DNA of 64,000 bases, taken from assembly GCF_009193155.1 (NCBI RefSeq), contig NZ_VUKD01000001.1, forward strand, positions 1,302,001 to 1,366,000, given 5' to 3'. The DNA is from Georgenia subflava (lineage in GTDB: Bacteria; Actinomycetota; Actinomycetes; Actinomycetales; Actinomycetaceae). The notes beneath the pieces are model-generated. The model was not told the origin of the DNA. It did no database searches and saw only the letters and a list, made by a program, of their open reading frames with translations. The position numbers and the translations under genes were made by a program. This document shows, piece by piece, positions 41,095-48,598 of this stretch. Each line of letters opens with the position of its first letter. The stretch's first letter is position 1.

Positions 41095-41630
41095 TCGATT
41101 TCGGGACGCTGGACCGCGCCGAGGCGCAGGCGTACCACGAGGCGTATGTCGCGGCCGTGCCGGACCGCGTGGCATGGCTCGCGCGGGAGGTCCGGCGCAC
41201 CGGCGGGCCCGAGGCCGCCGTCGACGGCTCGCCGGAGAGTCTCGGCCCGCTGTGGGCGTGGTTGAGGGGCCGGCTCGAGGAGCAGGGCGGCCCGCGGGTG
41301 GACCTGCCGGGTCGCCCGCCCTGGTACGACCCGGCACGACCGAACCCGCATCTCGGTGACGGTGCGCTGTGGCTCGTCGATGCCGTGGGCTGCTATCTCG
41401 CGGTGCTCGTGCTGTCGGCGGTCCCGGACGCCCGGTGGGAGCTCTACCGCGTCGCGAAGCGCTTCAAGGACGTCATGCAGAACCGCACCGTGCTCGCGGG
41501 GTCGGCTCTGGGCCGGCCGGCCGACCCGGCCCGGATGGTGTACACGGCAGTGATCCGCACCGTCATCCACGACGAACCGTGGGACCCGGCCGCCCTGCGC
41601 GGTCTGTACGACTCCCTCGTGAACGGCTGA
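41091..41630 (+). CDS. Putative immunity protein for the VWA/PD-(D/E)XK toxin
   Basis: A 179-residue soluble, mostly helical protein without signal peptide or membrane helix. Its ATG overlaps the TGA of the large secreted protein (ATGA), so it is co-translated with it. Visible features are an N-terminal [22 protein letters not shown] helix, the motif [18 protein letters not shown] and a tryptophan-rich C-terminal half. I do not recognise a named family. A small cytosolic gene coupled to a C-terminal nuclease gene is the standard layout of a polymorphic toxin and its immunity protein, so I infer it inhibits the nuclease domain. Confidence 0.75.
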   Translation: MIDFGTLDRAEAQAYHEAYVAAVPDRVAWLAREVRRTGGPEAAVDGSPESLGPLWAWLRGRLEEQGGPRVDLPGRPPWYDPARPNPHLGDGALWLVDAVGCYLAVLVLSAVPDARWELYRVAKRFKDVMQNRTVLAGSALGRPADPARMVYTAVIRTVIHDEPWDPAALRGLYDSLVNG

Positions 41631-41787
41631 CCGCCCGGCGCGCCGTGCCAGGTTGGACTGGGGGCCGTCCAGGTCCACCTCCCGCGGCGCGCGCCAGGTC
41701 CACGTCCCACGCACCCGGTCCCACCGTCCACGGTGCTCCCGTGTCCCACAGATGCGGACCGCTGCCGCAGGCGGCATGCTCGGGCCC

Positions 41788-42378
41788 ATGTCCGAGCTGA
41801 TCGTCCTGCGCCACGGCGAGACCGAGTGGAGCGTGTCCGGGCAGCACACCGGCACCTCCGACATCCCGCTGACGGAGCGCGGCGAGGAGCAGGCGCGCCA
41901 CCTCCTGGACGACCTCGGTGACCGCGAGTTCGTCGAGGTGCTCGTCAGCCCGCTGCAGCGGGCGAGCCGCACGGCAGAGCTCGCCGGCATCGAGGAGTTC
42001 GAGACCGTGCCGGACCTCGCCGAGTGGGACTACGGCGAGGTGGACGGGCTGACGACGGCGGACTACCTCGCCCGGCGCGAGGCCGACGGGCGCGGCCCCT
42101 GGAACCTGTGGACCGACGGCGCCCCGGGCGGTGAGTCCCCCTCCGCGGTCGCGGAGCGGGTGGACCGGGTGCTCGGGCGGGTGAGGCGGTCGCTGGAGAA
42201 GGGTGACGTGCTCGTCGTCGCGCACAGCCACCTGCTGCGGGCTCTCGTCGCCCGCTGGCTCGGCCTGGACGTGAGGCACGGCGAGGGATTCCTCATCGAC
42301 GCCGCGCACCGCAGCGTGCTGACCCACAAGCGCGAGTCGCCGGTCGTCAAGTACTGGAACGTCCCGCCGACGCACTGA
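41788..42378 (+). CDS. Histidine phosphatase family protein
   Basis: A 196-residue phosphatase of the phosphoglycerate-mutase-like superfamily. The catalytic RHGE motif (LIVLRHGETEWS) is at the N-terminus, the second arginine is in SPLQRASRTAEL, the acidic residue is in EWDYGEVDGL, and the second histidine is in VLVVAHSHLLRALVARWLG. The ATG at 41788 is chosen because MSELIVLRHGE is the canonical beginning. A CATGCT box lies 7 nt upstream (leaderless type). Members act on phosphosugars, phosphoglycerate or nucleotides, and the sequence does not tell which. Confidence 0.92.
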   Translation: MSELIVLRHGETEWSVSGQHTGTSDIPLTERGEEQARHLLDDLGDREFVEVLVSPLQRASRTAELAGIEEFETVPDLAEWDYGEVDGLTTADYLARREADGRGPWNLWTDGAPGGESPSAVAERVDRVLGRVRRSLEKGDVLVVAHSHLLRALVARWLGLDVRHGEGFLIDAAHRSVLTHKRESPVVKYWNVPPTH

Positions 42379-42445
42379 CCGGTCGACCCACCGAACCGCC
42401 GACCCACCGACGCGACGACGCGCCGACGTACCGACTGGAGGAGGC

Positions 42446-43417
42446 ATGGCCAAGGCGAGCACGCCGGCGACCGAGCTGGAGGTCGGCGGACGCACCGTGC
42501 GGATCAGCAACCCGGACCGCGTCTACTTCCCCGGCCCCGGGCACACCAAGCTCGACCTCGCGAGGTACTACATCGCCGTCGGGGACGGCATCGTCAACGC
42601 CCTGCGGGAGCGGCCGTGCATGCTGCACCGGTTCCCGGAGGGCATCGAGGGCGAGAAGGTCCACCAGAAGCGGCTGCCGCACGGGGCACCCGACTGGATG
42701 GAGACCGTCCGCGTGCACTTCCCGCGCTACGACCGTGACGCGGACGAGCTGTGCGTCACGGAGCTGGCCCAGGTGATCTGGTGCGTGCAGATGTCCACCG
42801 TCGAGTTCCACCCCTGGAACAGCCGACGGGCCGACGTCGAGAAGCCCGACGAGTGGCGCATCGACCTCGACCCCGGGGACTCGTGCGACTTCGCCACCGT
42901 CCGCCGCGTGGCCGGAGTCGCGCGCGAAGTGCTCGACGAGCTCGGCGCCACCGGCTTCCCGAAGACCACTGGCGGCGACGGCCTGCACGTGTACGTCCGC
43001 ATCCGGCCCGAGCACGGCTTCACCGACGTGCGCCGGGCGGCGCTGGCGTTCGCGCGGGAGGTCGAGCGGCGCACGCCCGACGACGCGACCACGACCTGGT
43101 GGCGCAAGGACCGCGACCCGGCCAAGGTGTTCGTCGACTTCAACCAGAACGCCCGCGACCACACGATCGCCTGCGCCTACTCCGTCCGCGGCACGTCGGC
43201 AGCCACCGTGTCCGCCCCGCTGACCTGGGACGAGGTGCCGGACTGCGACCCGCAGGACTTCACCGTCGCGACCATGCCGGGCCGGTTCGCGGAGGTGGGC
43301 GACCTCCACGCCGGCATCGACAAGGCCGTCTTCGACGTCGCCCCGCTGCTGGAGTGGGCGGAGCGGGACGAGGCCGAGGGCGCCGAGGAACCGCCCGAGC
43401 CCGACGCCGCCCGCTGA
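42446..43417 (+). CDS. Stand-alone LigD-type DNA polymerase/primase domain
   Basis: A 323-residue protein matching the polymerase domain of LigD (archaeo-eukaryotic primase fold) used in non-homologous end joining. Catalytic aspartates are in WRIDLDPGD, with the partner region FVDFNQNARDHTIACAYSVR. LHRFPEGIEGEKVHQKRLP and VIWCVQMSTVEFHPWNSR are LigD-Pol signatures. Ligase and phosphoesterase domains are missing, as in mycobacterial PolD-type proteins. GGAGGAGG precedes the ATG. No ku or ligD gene lies within the window, so the repair partners must be elsewhere. It ends before the palindromic element at 43522. Confidence 0.92.
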   Translation: MAKASTPATELEVGGRTVRISNPDRVYFPGPGHTKLDLARYYIAVGDGIVNALRERPCMLHRFPEGIEGEKVHQKRLPHGAPDWMETVRVHFPRYDRDADELCVTELAQVIWCVQMSTVEFHPWNSRRADVEKPDEWRIDLDPGDSCDFATVRRVAGVAREVLDELGATGFPKTTGGDGLHVYVRIRPEHGFTDVRRAALAFAREVERRTPDDATTTWWRKDRDPAKVFVDFNQNARDHTIACAYSVRGTSAATVSAPLTWDEVPDCDPQDFTVATMPGRFAEVGDLHAGIDKAVFDVAPLLEWAERDEAEGAEEPPEPDAAR

Positions 43418-43521
43418 CCTGTGCCCGAGCCCGGCGCTCGGCACCGGGCTCCGGTCGGGCGGAACGCCGGACTGAGCCTTCGGCCGACCGCTCTCCGTAC
43501 TGCAGCGCGGGCTGCGCCTTG

Positions 43522-43574
43522 CCTGATCGGTGAGGATCCGATGCGGTTGTCGCACCGAATCCTCACCGATCAGG
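43522..43574. terminator. Long palindrome A, bidirectional terminator candidate
   Basis: CCTGATCGGTGAGGAT and its exact complement form a 16-bp stem, continued inward with two mismatches by CGATGCG-type pairs to a GTTGT loop, about 53 bp in all. A near-identical copy (palindrome B) lies at 59173-59215 with a GTTGG loop in the same orientation. It separates the convergent polymerase and TcuA-type genes. Confidence 0.75.
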
Positions 43575-43605
43575 ACCGGCGTCGTCGCCCGCGCCGGGGC
43601 GCGCG

Positions 43606-45078
43606 TCAGGCGAGGTTGCCCGCGCGGCGGCCGAACACGGCGCCGGCCGCGAGACCGGAGCCGCCCGGGTAGTTGCCGGAGAACAGCCCGCCCAGCGCCT
43701 CGCCGCAGGCGAAGAGGCCCTCGACCGGCGAGCCGTCCTCGCGCAGGACCCGACCCTCCAGGTCGCCCTTGAGCCCACCGAAGGTGAACGTGATGCCGCA
43801 GGTGACGGGGTAGGCGTAGAACGGCGCGGTCTCGATGGGGTAGGCCCAGTTGCTCTTGGGCGGCTGGACGTCGGCCTTGCGTCCGTCCTTGACGTTGGGG
43901 TCGGGCTTGACCGAGCGGTCGATCGAGGCGTTGAACTCCTCGATCGTGGCGACGAGCTGGTCGGCGTCGATCCCGGCCCGCTCGGCGAGCTCGGTGAGCG
44001 TGCCGGCCTCGACGACGCCGACGCCCGGCATGTCGTACTCCTCGCTGCGCAGCATCGGTCGCAGGGTGGCGTCGAAGAGCTGGAAGGCGATCGACCCCGG
44101 CTCCTTGAGGATCTCCGCGCCGTACTTGGCGTACGTGTAGTTGCGGTAGTCCGCGCCCTCGTCGACGAACCGGCGGCCCTCCCGGTTGACGACGACGCCG
44201 AGGGGGTAGCTCTGCCGGGTGAGCCGGTTCGTGAGCTCCCGGTTGGACTCGTTGTTCTCGGCCCAGGCGTCCCACGCCGTGGCGTGGCACGACGACCAGT
44301 CGCCGCCGCGGGCGGCGCCGAGGTCGATGGCTCGCTGGAGGAGGATCCCGGTGTTGAACGGGGTGCCGCGCAGCTTGGCGTTGGCCCAGCCCTTGCCCAG
44401 GTGCTGCTCGCGCATGCCCGGGTCGGACTCGAACCCTCCGCTGGCGAGCACGACCGAGTCGGCCCGGAACTCCGCGACGCCGTCCGCGGTGCTCGCGCGG
44501 ACGCCGACGACGCGGCCGTCCTCGACGAGCAGGTCGGTGACCTTGTGCCCGTAGCGCACGTCCAGGCCGGCGCGCTCGGCCGCGACGACGTAGTCCGCGA
44601 TCATGCCCTCGCCGCCGCCGACGTTGCCCACGTGCAGGCCGCCCCAGAAGAGGAACGTCCCGTCGGGGCGCTCGTACGCCTGGCGCTCGTACATCAGGCG
44701 GTACCGCATGCCGTGCGCGGAGTGGAGCCAGCGCAGGGCGTCGGCCGCCTCGTCGGCGAGCACCCCGGCCATCTCGACGTCGCCCCGGCCCTCGGTGACC
44801 TTGGCCAGGTCGTCGATGTAGTTCTGCCGGGTGTACGGCGGCACGGTGCTGCGCGCGTGACGCTCGTCGGCCTCGACGAGGTCGGTGAGGTCCTCGAGCC
44901 CGTCGTGGGCGATCCGGGTGGCCCCGGCGGTGTAGTAGCTGTTGCCGCCGGCCTGCTCACGCGGCGCGGCCTCGAGCATGACGACCTCGCGGCCACGGTC
45001 GCGTGCAGCCAGCGCGGCGCTGAAGGCCGCGTTGCCGGCCCCGACGACGACGACATCGGTGCGTACGGGGGAGTTCAC
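43606..45078 (-). CDS. FAD-dependent dehydrogenase, tricarballylate dehydrogenase (TcuA) type
   Basis: A 490-residue flavoprotein of the fumarate reductase/succinate dehydrogenase flavoprotein family, closest in pattern to TcuA, which oxidises tricarballylate to cis-aconitate. The FAD fold is DVVVVGAGNAAFSAALAARD. GGNSYYTAGATRI follows, and the C-terminal part has YPVTCGITFTFGGLKGD and SGNYPGGSGLAAGAVFGR. GTG 45078 is preferred to GTG 45081 because GGAGG then sits 6 nt upstream. A TGCA-containing operator-like site lies at 45107-45125. It is divergent from the MFS gene and shares the island with a paralogue at 55533-57068 of similar architecture. The true substrate is not proven. Confidence 0.88.
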   Translation of the reverse strand: MNSPVRTDVVVVGAGNAAFSAALAARDRGREVVMLEAAPREQAGGNSYYTAGATRIAHDGLEDLTDLVEADERHARSTVPPYTRQNYIDDLAKVTEGRGDVEMAGVLADEAADALRWLHSAHGMRYRLMYERQAYERPDGTFLFWGGLHVGNVGGGEGMIADYVVAAERAGLDVRYGHKVTDLLVEDGRVVGVRASTADGVAEFRADSVVLASGGFESDPGMREQHLGKGWANAKLRGTPFNTGILLQRAIDLGAARGGDWSSCHATAWDAWAENNESNRELTNRLTRQSYPLGVVVNREGRRFVDEGADYRNYTYAKYGAEILKEPGSIAFQLFDATLRPMLRSEEYDMPGVGVVEAGTLTELAERAGIDADQLVATIEEFNASIDRSVKPDPNVKDGRKADVQPPKSNWAYPIETAPFYAYPVTCGITFTFGGLKGDLEGRVLREDGSPVEGLFACGEALGGLFSGNYPGGSGLAAGAVFGRRAGNLA

Positions 45079-45106
45079 CACTGGCCTCCAGGGCGGGAAG
45101 AGATTG

Positions 45107-45125
45107 GATGCAACATGGATACAAG
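45107..45125. promoter_or_regulatory. Candidate GntR-type operator 1 (TGCA...TACA)
   Basis: GATGCAACATGGATACAAG holds TGCA at 45109 and TACA at 45120, 11 bp apart, just upstream of the TcuA-type gene. It is one of four sites in the island sharing the ATGCAAC core. Confidence 0.5.
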
Positions 45126-45526
45126 CATGGTGTCAGGTGCCTGCGCAAGCCCCGGCGCCTGATCCGGCCGGTCCGGGGCCGCCGGGGAGGGGCGGCTGGT
45201 GGCACTCCGGTGCGCCATCGCCGCGTGGTGCCGAAGTCGTGCGGCCCGCCGGTCCGGTGGGTGCGCCGTATGTTGCCTGTGTGGCACCGACTGTCCCTGC
45301 GGAGGCTGATGTCCGAGCGCGTGCCGGCGACCGGGCAACCCCGTCGCGCGTGCTCTCGCGACTCCCGCTCGCGACGACCTCCAGCGACGGCCGCGACGCC
45401 GTCCTTCGACGGTCGGTCGAGCCGGGGGCGCCGGCGAGCGCGGGTGACTGCCGTCGGCCGAGCCGGGGGAGCGATGCGCGGTCATCGGGCACCTCCGTCG
45501 TCGGTCGGCCTCCGCCGGTGCGTAAT
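45126..45526. other. Gene-free divergent region between TcuA-type and MFS genes
   Basis: About 400 bp without a supported gene. Apart from the two TGCA sites at its ends I see only ordinary GC-rich sequence with short CTCGCGAC-like repeats near 45350-45400. Short frames here lack ribosome sites. Confidence 0.5.
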
Positions 45527-45546
45527 GTATGCAACGTGGGTGCAGG
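45527..45546. promoter_or_regulatory. Candidate GntR-type operator 2 (TGCA...TGCA)
   Basis: GTATGCAACGTGGGTGCAGG carries TGCA at 45530 and 45541, 11 bp apart, 25 bp before the MFS gene start. It has the same ATGCAAC core as the other island sites. Confidence 0.5.
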
Positions 45547-45570
45547 CTGGCAAGGCATGACGGTGCCGTT

Positions 45571-46809
45571 GTGACGCGCGCAGACGGCGAGGTGGCGCGG
45601 GGTGTGACCCGCTACCTCCAGGCGGTGACCTTCCTCAGCTCCTTCGACCGGATGCTCATCGCGCCTCTCCTGCCGCTCGTCGCCGCCGACCTCGGCGTCC
45701 CGGTCGCCGTCGCGGCCGCCGCGGCGACGTCGTACTTCGTCGGCTACGGGGTCATGCAGTTCGGGTGGGGCATCGTCTCCGACCGGATCGGCCGCGTCGC
45801 GACGATGCGGCTGTCGCTCGTCATCGCGGGACTGGCCGCGTGCGCGTCGGCGCTCGCCCCGACGCTCGGCGCGCTCGTCCTCCTGCGTGCCCTCACCGGT
45901 GCCGGCTTCGCGGCCGTCGTTCCGGGCTCGCTCATCTACCTGGGCGACACCCTCGACGTACGGCACCGTCAGCGGCCGCTCACCGACATCATGCGCGCCA
46001 TGGCCGTCGGCATGGCCCTCGCCACGGTCGCGGCCGCTGCGATCGCCGAGGTCGTGGACTGGCGCGCCACCTTCGCCGTGCCCGGCGTCCTCGCGCTCGC
46101 CGCCGCAGCGGCCGCCGTCCTCCCCGAGCCCCTCCCCGGGCCGGCGCCGGTCCGCGGCGCGTCGGCGGCCGCGGACCCCCACGCCGGGCCTGCCCCGCCT
46201 TCCTCGCCGGGCAGGCCCACGCCGGTCCGGAGCGGGGCCGGACGGGTCCGCGAGGTGGTGCGCAGCCGGTGGGGGCCCCTCGTGTGCGCGTTCGTCTTCG
46301 TCGAGGGCATCGTCATCCTCGGGGCGCTGCCGCTCCTGCCGGCCGTCCTGCAGGAGGGCGGCACGTCGGTCGTCGCCTCCGGGCTCGTCGTCGCCGGCTA
46401 CGGGGCGGCGATGGCGTTGTGGACGCCGGCGGTGAAGTCGCTCGTCGGGCGAGTGCCCGCGCACGTCCTCATGGCCGTCGGCGCCGTCCTCGGGGTGGCC
46501 GGGAACCTGCTCCTCGTCCTCACGACCGAGCCGTGGTCGGTGCTGCTCGCCAGCGTGCTCCTGGCCGGGACCTGGTCCTTCTTGCACTCGACCATGCAGA
46601 CCTGGGCGACCGAGGTCGTCCCGCAGGCGCGGGCGGCGATGATCAGCCTCTTCGCGACGGCGCTGTTCCTCGGCAGCGCCATCGGCACGGCGGCCGGCTC
46701 GGCGCTGCTCGGGGCGGACCGCGTCGGCCTGTTCTTCGGCCTGTCCGCCGCGGGCCTGGCGATCCTGGGCGCGGTCGTCGTGCCCGCCCGGCGCAGCCAG
46801 GGCGGTTGA
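45571..46809 (+). CDS. MFS transporter, probable organic acid permease
   Basis: A 412-residue major facilitator superfamily protein with twelve helices. The conserved loop between helices 2 and 3 is WGIVSDRIGRVATMR. A long Pro/Ala-rich cytosolic linker joins the two halves (around residues 180-225). The GTG at 45571 is taken as start. A five-codon ATG reading frame at 45557 ends on it (TTGTGA), so translational coupling is possible. It is divergent from the TcuA-type gene, with an operator-like site in front, so it probably moves the substrate or product of that pathway. Direction and substrate are not determined. Confidence 0.85.
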   Translation: MTRADGEVARGVTRYLQAVTFLSSFDRMLIAPLLPLVAADLGVPVAVAAAAATSYFVGYGVMQFGWGIVSDRIGRVATMRLSLVIAGLAACASALAPTLGALVLLRALTGAGFAAVVPGSLIYLGDTLDVRHRQRPLTDIMRAMAVGMALATVAAAAIAEVVDWRATFAVPGVLALAAAAAAVLPEPLPGPAPVRGASAAADPHAGPAPPSSPGRPTPVRSGAGRVREVVRSRWGPLVCAFVFVEGIVILGALPLLPAVLQEGGTSVVASGLVVAGYGAAMALWTPAVKSLVGRVPAHVLMAVGAVLGVAGNLLLVLTTEPWSVLLASVLLAGTWSFLHSTMQTWATEVVPQARAAMISLFATALFLGSAIGTAAGSALLGADRVGLFFGLSAAGLAILGAVVVPARRSQGG

Positions 46810-46820
46810 CCCGCCGGCTG

Positions 46821-47031
46821 CGGTCACGGCAGCTGACCGCCTGTCGCAGCCAATCCAGGTGACCCGCCCGGCGCCCAGGGCAGGTGCCGCTCGCCGCGGC
46901 CACGACAGGTGATCCGTCGTCGTGGCCACGGCAGGTGGCCCGCTGTCGCTGCCACGGCAGGTGACCCGCCGTGCTCTGCCGGCGCAGCGGTCGGCGGGCC
47001 GACTGCCGGCGCGGCGGTCGGCGGGCCGCCG
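46821..47031. repeat. Degenerate repeats upstream of the GNAT gene
   Basis: Roughly six loosely spaced units built on ACGGCAGGTGACCCGC occupy 46821-46977. They are followed by two 27-bp direct repeats beginning GCCGGCGCAGCGGTCGGCGG (46978-47004 and 47005-47031, four differences). No gene is present. This looks like local duplication in intergenic DNA. Confidence 0.65.
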
Positions 47032-47057
47032 TCGGGGGGTGTGGCAAGGTGCGCACC

Positions 47058-47531
47058 GTGGACGCGATCTATGTCGGTGACCAGCGCTACGCCGTGGACC
47101 GGGCGAGCGCCGACGACCTTCCCGCGCTCGTCGAGCTCCTGCGCGACGACGAGCTGGGTGCGGCACGCGAGAGCGCGCCGCCCGAAGCGTACGAGGCGGC
47201 CTTCGCGGCGATCGACGCCGACCCGAACCAGTTCCTCGCCTGCGTGCGCGACGGCGCCGGAGACGTCGTCGCGACGATGCAGCTCACGCTCATGCCCAGC
47301 CTGTCCAGGGGCGGGGCGGTGCGCCTGAACGTCGAGACGGTGCGCGTCGGCAGCGGTGCCCGCGGCCGGGGCCTCGGCGGCGCGATGTTCGAGTGGGCGC
47401 ACGAGTTCGGCCGCCGCCGCGGCGCCTCGATCGTCCAGCTCACCTCCGACAAGGGCAGGATCGCCGCCCACCGGTTCTACGCGCGGCTCGGCTACGAGGC
47501 CACTCACGAGGGGTTCAAGCGGCCCCTGTGA
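47058..47531 (+). CDS. GNAT-family N-acetyltransferase
   Basis: A 157-residue acetyl-CoA-dependent acyltransferase. The acetyl-CoA loop (motif A) is VETVRVGSGARGRGLGGAMFEWA, with the RGRGLGG phosphate-binding turn. Motif B is AHRFYARLGYEATHEGFKR. The length and order match single-domain GNAT proteins that acetylate small amines or protein N-termini. GTG 47058 has a CAAGGT box 7 nt upstream; GTG 47049 would add three residues. It is convergent with the LysR gene and has no clear part in the tricarboxylate pathway. Confidence 0.9.
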   Translation: MDAIYVGDQRYAVDRASADDLPALVELLRDDELGAARESAPPEAYEAAFAAIDADPNQFLACVRDGAGDVVATMQLTLMPSLSRGGAVRLNVETVRVGSGARGRGLGGAMFEWAHEFGRRRGASIVQLTSDKGRIAAHRFYARLGYEATHEGFKRPL

Positions 47532-47541
47532 CCGCCGGCCC

Positions 47542-48471
47542 TCAGGGCCCGTAGAGCCGCGACCCCTGCGCGACCTCGGCGCTGACGGCGCGCAGGACGT
47601 CCCGCATCGCGATCTCCGGCGGCGTGGGCACCCGGGACGCCGCGCGGGCGAGGAAGATCCGCCGGGACGGCGTCGAGCCCCCGAGCGGGACGACGCGCAC
47701 GTCCGCCCGGAGGTTCGCCAGCGCCAGCCGCGGGACGAGGGCGACGCCGAGGCCGACGGCGACCATCCCCTGCGCCTCCTGGTAGTCGTGCGCCTCGAAG
47801 GCGATGTTCGGCTCGAAGCCGGCGGCGTGGGCGCTGCGCCTCAGGACCTCGACGACCGGGTGGTGCTCCGCCCGGGTGATCCACCGCTCGCCGACGAGGT
47901 CCGCCATGGTCGCGCCACGCGCGCCGGCCAGGCGGTGGTCGGCCGAGACCAGCAGGACGGTCGGGTCGGTCATGAGCTGCTCGACCGTGAGGCTCGGATC
48001 GTCGACGGGCGACCACTCGTAGTCCCAGAGGAGGGCCTGCTCGACGTCGTGCGCCTGGAGCATGGCGAGCAGCCCGGAGATCCGGGCGCTGCGCAGGTTC
48101 AGGTTCACGCCCGGGTGGGCGGCGGTGAACCGGGTGACCGCGACGGGCAGGATCGACGCCCCGGCCGTGGGGAAGGTCCCCAGCCGCAGCGAGCCCTCGT
48201 GCAGGCCGGCGATGTCGGCGAGGCGCACGTCCAGGGCCGCGAGCTGACGGGCGATGACCTCGCCGTGCTCGACGATCGCCAGGCCCGCGTCGGTGAGCGT
48301 GACACCGCGCGGACGCCGGTCCAGCACCGGCATACCGACCTCCGCCTCGAGCTTGCGAACCTGCTGCGAGACGGCGGACAGGGAGTAGCCCAGCGAGTCC
48401 GCCGCGCCGGTCATGCTCCCCTGACGTGCGATCTCGGTGAGGACGCGGATGCGGTGCAGGTCCAGTGCCAC
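47542..48471 (-). CDS. LysR-family transcriptional regulator
   Basis: A 309-residue LysR regulator. The N-terminal winged helix has IRVLTEIARQGSMTGAADSLGYSLSAVSQQVRKLE, followed by a periplasmic-binding-protein-like effector domain (about 90-295). The start is GTG at 48471. It is divergent from the PrpF-family gene, and a 17-bp palindrome (48480-48496) lies between them at the expected place for a LysR site. It is therefore likely to control prpF and the transport genes downstream in response to an organic acid from the pathway. It is one of two local regulators, the other being the GntR protein at 53198-53896. Confidence 0.92.
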   Translation of the reverse strand: MALDLHRIRVLTEIARQGSMTGAADSLGYSLSAVSQQVRKLEAEVGMPVLDRRPRGVTLTDAGLAIVEHGEVIARQLAALDVRLADIAGLHEGSLRLGTFPTAGASILPVAVTRFTAAHPGVNLNLRSARISGLLAMLQAHDVEQALLWDYEWSPVDDPSLTVEQLMTDPTVLLVSADHRLAGARGATMADLVGERWITRAEHHPVVEVLRRSAHAAGFEPNIAFEAHDYQEAQGMVAVGLGVALVPRLALANLRADVRVVPLGGSTPSRRIFLARAASRVPTPPEIAMRDVLRAVSAEVAQGSRLYGP

Positions 48472-48479
48472 ACACGAAC

Positions 48480-48496
48480 CTTAAGGCTTCCTTAAG
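48480..48496. promoter_or_regulatory. Candidate LysR operator
   Basis: CTTAAGG and CCTTAAG form a perfect 7-bp inverted repeat with a CTT spacer in the LysR-prpF divergent gap, 9 bp from the LysR start. It is an AT-containing palindrome unlike the surrounding DNA. Confidence 0.6.
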
Positions 48497-48560
48497 TGAA
48501 GGTCGACAATGTGCAGATTGTGTGGAACCGGTCAGTCGTGCAGAGTGTGTCCGCAATCGG

Positions 48561-48580
48561 TGTGCAGGATGCATGCAACT
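48561..48580. promoter_or_regulatory. Candidate GntR-type operator 3
   Basis: TGTGCAGGATGCATGCAACT contains TGCA at 48563, 48570 and 48574, giving the ATGCAAC core and the palindrome TGCATGCA. The outer copies are 11 bp apart, as at the other sites. It lies just upstream of the prpF ribosome site. Confidence 0.5.
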
Positions 48581-48598
48581 CGACGAGGAGGAGTGGCT

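Noticed and set aside
37786-41337. An 1183-residue minus-strand frame opposite the toxin gene
   Set aside because: Its long run comes from the repeated GAC/GGC codons of the calcium repeats read in reverse. There is no domain, no start signal and no plausible composition.
45557-45573. Five-codon upstream reading frame before the MFS gene
   Set aside because: ATG ACG GTG CCG TTG TGA overlaps the GTG start, but there is no good ribosome site and the frame is too short to support as a gene; it is noted only as possible coupling.
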